From assembly GCF_000621625.1 (NCBI RefSeq), contig NZ_JHXV01000007.1:157082-221081 (forward strand): DNA of 64,000 bases, given 5' to 3'. Source of the DNA: Crocinitomix catalasitica ATCC 23190. Lineage in GTDB: Bacteria > Bacteroidota > Bacteroidia > Flavobacteriales_D > Crocinitomicaceae. The notes beneath the pieces are model-generated. The model had not been told where the DNA came from and did not search any database. It was given only the letters and a program-made list of their open reading frames with translations. Of the stretch, positions 62,258-64,000 are shown in pieces. The number at the start of each line of letters is the position of its first letter. The stretch's first letter is position 1. Position numbers and translations under genes: made by a program.

Positions 62258-62274
62258 AACTAACAAAAGTAACC
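62258..62274 (+). other. attC-like left half (site 6) adjoining the insertion sequence
   Basis: AACTAACAAAAGTAACC begins 5 nt after the nuclease stop and has the TAAC-spacer-GT.A order of the left boxes. It runs straight into the IS1182-type terminal repeat at 62275, so the site may have been interrupted by the element. Confidence 0.4.
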
Positions 62275-63993
62275 GTTGCACAACCCCACAATTCCATTAA
62301 AAACTGACTTCATTTTAGCCGTTTTAAGGGCAGTTTACTTTTGGGAACTTCTAATTTTAGTTTAAAATAAGTGGTATTATATCAAGGCTTTTCGCGTTTA
62401 GCAGGCCCTTTATTTCAAGAAAAAAGTTGGCAAGTGCTTTTGCCTCACTTTTAGCTAGTTTTTGAGTGAATTTCAGATATTTTTTGAGGTTGTAAGCCAT
62501 GGCGGCGAGGTGCATAACTTTATTTGCTTGTTTAATACCTATTGTATTCACTTTTCTTAAGCCCATGAACTGAGTAAGTGTGCCAAAAACTGGTTCAACT
62601 GTGCTTTGTCTTTTTCCTTTCAAGTACTTACCTTGTGGGCTATTTACCCTAGCAATATTTCGCTGATATTCTTCTTTAAAATAGGTGATAGCAAATTTCT
62701 TCTCTTTAGCAGATTTACCTAAACACTGTGTTTTAATTGCGCAGTTTCGGCATTGATGTGTTGATCCTCGGTATTCTTTCTTTAAAGTTTGAGTTCTTGA
62801 GTCTCTAAAAACTCTTTTAAAAGGTATTATTTCGCCCTTTATACAAGTATAATTATCTTTTTCTTTATCATAAACAAAGCCCTCTGGTCCACCTTTGTAC
62901 ATTCCGTGTGGCGGAATAAAACTTTGCAGTTTAATCTGCTCCAAGAAGGCATAATTTTCTCCACTACTATAGCCTGTGTCCGCAACACAATTACGCCATA
63001 ACAAACCAGCATTATTCAGACGTGGTTTCAAACGTTCAACAATATCTTGTAGGTATTGATTATCTTTTTTGTCAGCATGGTAAGCCCATATATCTGTAAT
63101 AACATGATGACCAGTATCTACACTAAGTTGACTCATATAATTTAGTTTTCTGGCCTTACCCGGTTTTACACTAATTCTTGCATCAGGGTCTGTTGGACTG
63201 TAATGGGTCTTATTACTTGTATATTTACTCCCTTTATTACCTGCTCCAGGGCGTTGATCCTGATCTTTTGACCACTTCTTGTTTCTACTTTTTATTGCCG
63301 CTAACTCCTGTTTATTAGCGCTGATGGTTTGCTGTTCTTGTGTGGCTTTATTTTCTTTTGCTTTTCGTTTTGAGGTTTCTTTGTCACTCGCGCTAATATT
63401 TCTTATTTTAAGTAAATGTGTTTCTAAATCTTCTTCCGGTACTTTGAGTTCTAAACTATCCATAGAAGCGTTGGCTTTAACCGGAGCCGAGTCTATAGCT
63501 TGTGTATGCCCACTAACCATGCCTTTATTGATACACATTTTAAGCACATTGGTAAATACTTCTTCGAATACTTCCTCTGGAAATAACTGTCGTGTGCGAC
63601 TAATAGTAGAGTGCCAAGGAAGTTCATCTTCTAGATCGTAATCAATAAAAAATAGAATATCTAACCGCATACTACAATGCTGAATAAGCTTCCTATCGCT
63701 GATAATATTCTCTAAATACCCCACCAAACACAACTTAAAAAATACAACGGGATCAATACTTTTTTGCCCACTTTCACCATAAAAAGGCTTGGTTAACTTA
63801 TACAAGTAATTTAAGTCTAAAACCGACTTCAATTGTCTATAAAAGTTATGTTCAGGTACACGTTCACTCAGCAAAAACTGAGTAAATAACTTCTCTTGAT
63901 ATGTTTTTTTACCCTGCATACCTAAAAATACGAAATTCAGGCTTTTACTTAAAATCTAATTAATTATATTTATCAACAGATTAGTTGTGCAAC
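62275..63993 (-). mobile_element. IS1182-family insertion sequence
   Basis: GTTGCACAAC at 62275-62284 is the inverted repeat of GTTGTGCAAC at 63984-63993, bracketing one transposase gene on the minus strand; total about 1.72 kb, normal for IS1182. Flanking 4-mers (AACC and AGGC) do not match, so a target duplication is not visible. The element looks intact. It ends 7 nt before the window edge. Confidence 0.85.
62357..63919 (-). CDS. IS1182-family transposase
   Basis: 520 residues. DUF772-type N-terminus (VFFKLCLVGYLENIISDRKLIQHCSMRLDILFFIDYDLEDELPWHSTISRTRQLFP), first catalytic Asp in QAIDSAPVKANAS, central low-complexity insert (about 185-235), a Cys cluster STHQCRNCAIKTQCLGKS and the C-terminal QSTVEPVFGTLTQFMGLRKVNTIG with the catalytic Glu. 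DDE transposase, apparently complete. Confidence 0.93.
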   Translation of the reverse strand: MQGKKTYQEKLFTQFLLSERVPEHNFYRQLKSVLDLNYLYKLTKPFYGESGQKSIDPVVFFKLCLVGYLENIISDRKLIQHCSMRLDILFFIDYDLEDELPWHSTISRTRQLFPEEVFEEVFTNVLKMCINKGMVSGHTQAIDSAPVKANASMDSLELKVPEEDLETHLLKIRNISASDKETSKRKAKENKATQEQQTISANKQELAAIKSRNKKWSKDQDQRPGAGNKGSKYTSNKTHYSPTDPDARISVKPGKARKLNYMSQLSVDTGHHVITDIWAYHADKKDNQYLQDIVERLKPRLNNAGLLWRNCVADTGYSSGENYAFLEQIKLQSFIPPHGMYKGGPEGFVYDKEKDNYTCIKGEIIPFKRVFRDSRTQTLKKEYRGSTHQCRNCAIKTQCLGKSAKEKKFAITYFKEEYQRNIARVNSPQGKYLKGKRQSTVEPVFGTLTQFMGLRKVNTIGIKQANKVMHLAAMAYNLKKYLKFTQKLAKSEAKALANFFLEIKGLLNAKSLDIIPLILN

Positions 63994-64000
63994 AGGCACA

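Noticed and set aside
63279..63641. 120-aa + strand reading frame, hydrophobic and Ser/Cys rich
   Set aside because: Antisense shadow of the IS1182 transposase gene.

Overview
The window is AT-rich, densely packed chromosomal DNA from a member of the Bacteroidota, most likely Flavobacteriales. Three lines of evidence support this: three secreted proteins end in type IX secretion (T9SS) type A sorting domains; a GldK/GldJ-like protein and a CarboxypepD_reg/TonB-dependent receptor are present; and Bacteroidota-type promoters (TTG, about 19-20 nt, TAnnTTTG) precede several genes. A Crocinitomicaceae/Cryomorphaceae-like genus is a guess that the sequence alone cannot settle. No rRNA, CRISPR array or prophage was seen.

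Layout. Positions 1-12.6 kb hold envelope and secreted proteins (partial beta-rich T9SS protein, TonB receptor, lipoprotein hydrolase, GldK-like protein, PHB-depolymerase-like esterase). 13.4-21.0 kb is a tight eight-gene co-directional operon joining a membrane-fused spermidine-synthase-like enzyme, S-adenosylmethionine decarboxylase, a Tat-exported FAD amine oxidase, DUF350 and DUF4178 proteins and three unknown envelope proteins. 21.2-21.9 kb carries tRNA-Leu(UAA) and tRNA-Gly(GCC), each preceded by truncated tRNA copies whose D-arm contains the same 18-bp palindrome. 21.9-52.5 kb is mostly housekeeping: ppx/ppk, LuxE-like, rimK, pdxJ, CBS-nadK, phoH, tyrS, mutS, trmH-like, hutU. It also has a GbsR-regulated three-gene operon with a perfect palindromic operator and a trio of unknown secreted proteins. 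A broken, diverged second copy of the nadK 3' end lies just after nadK.

52.9-64.0 kb is an accessory region. Seven to eight short transcription units, nearly all with defence-like products, lie head to tail on the + strand. Most are followed within 2-15 nt of the stop codon by a TAAC-starting inverted-repeat structure, and most are preceded by a GTTA box. This is the architecture of integron attC sites, without any integrase in view (a CALIN-like array). Cargo: a Hachiman-type hamA-hamB pair, a 95-aa unknown, a three-TM protein overlapping a 60-aa disordered protein, two PD-(D/E)XK-type nuclease proteins with unassigned C-terminal parts, a 140-aa unknown and an AbiGi-family protein. Three copies of a repeat of about 130-220 bp carrying a promoter-like TATATTTG precede three of these units. 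The window ends in an IS1182-family insertion sequence lying next to what looks like another attC half.

The strongest candidates for something undescribed are the cassette array with its repeated promoter element, the three-TM/60-aa pair within it, the tRNA fragments with palindromes in the D-arm, and the membrane polyamine operon. All functional statements are from reading sequence; no database search was run.
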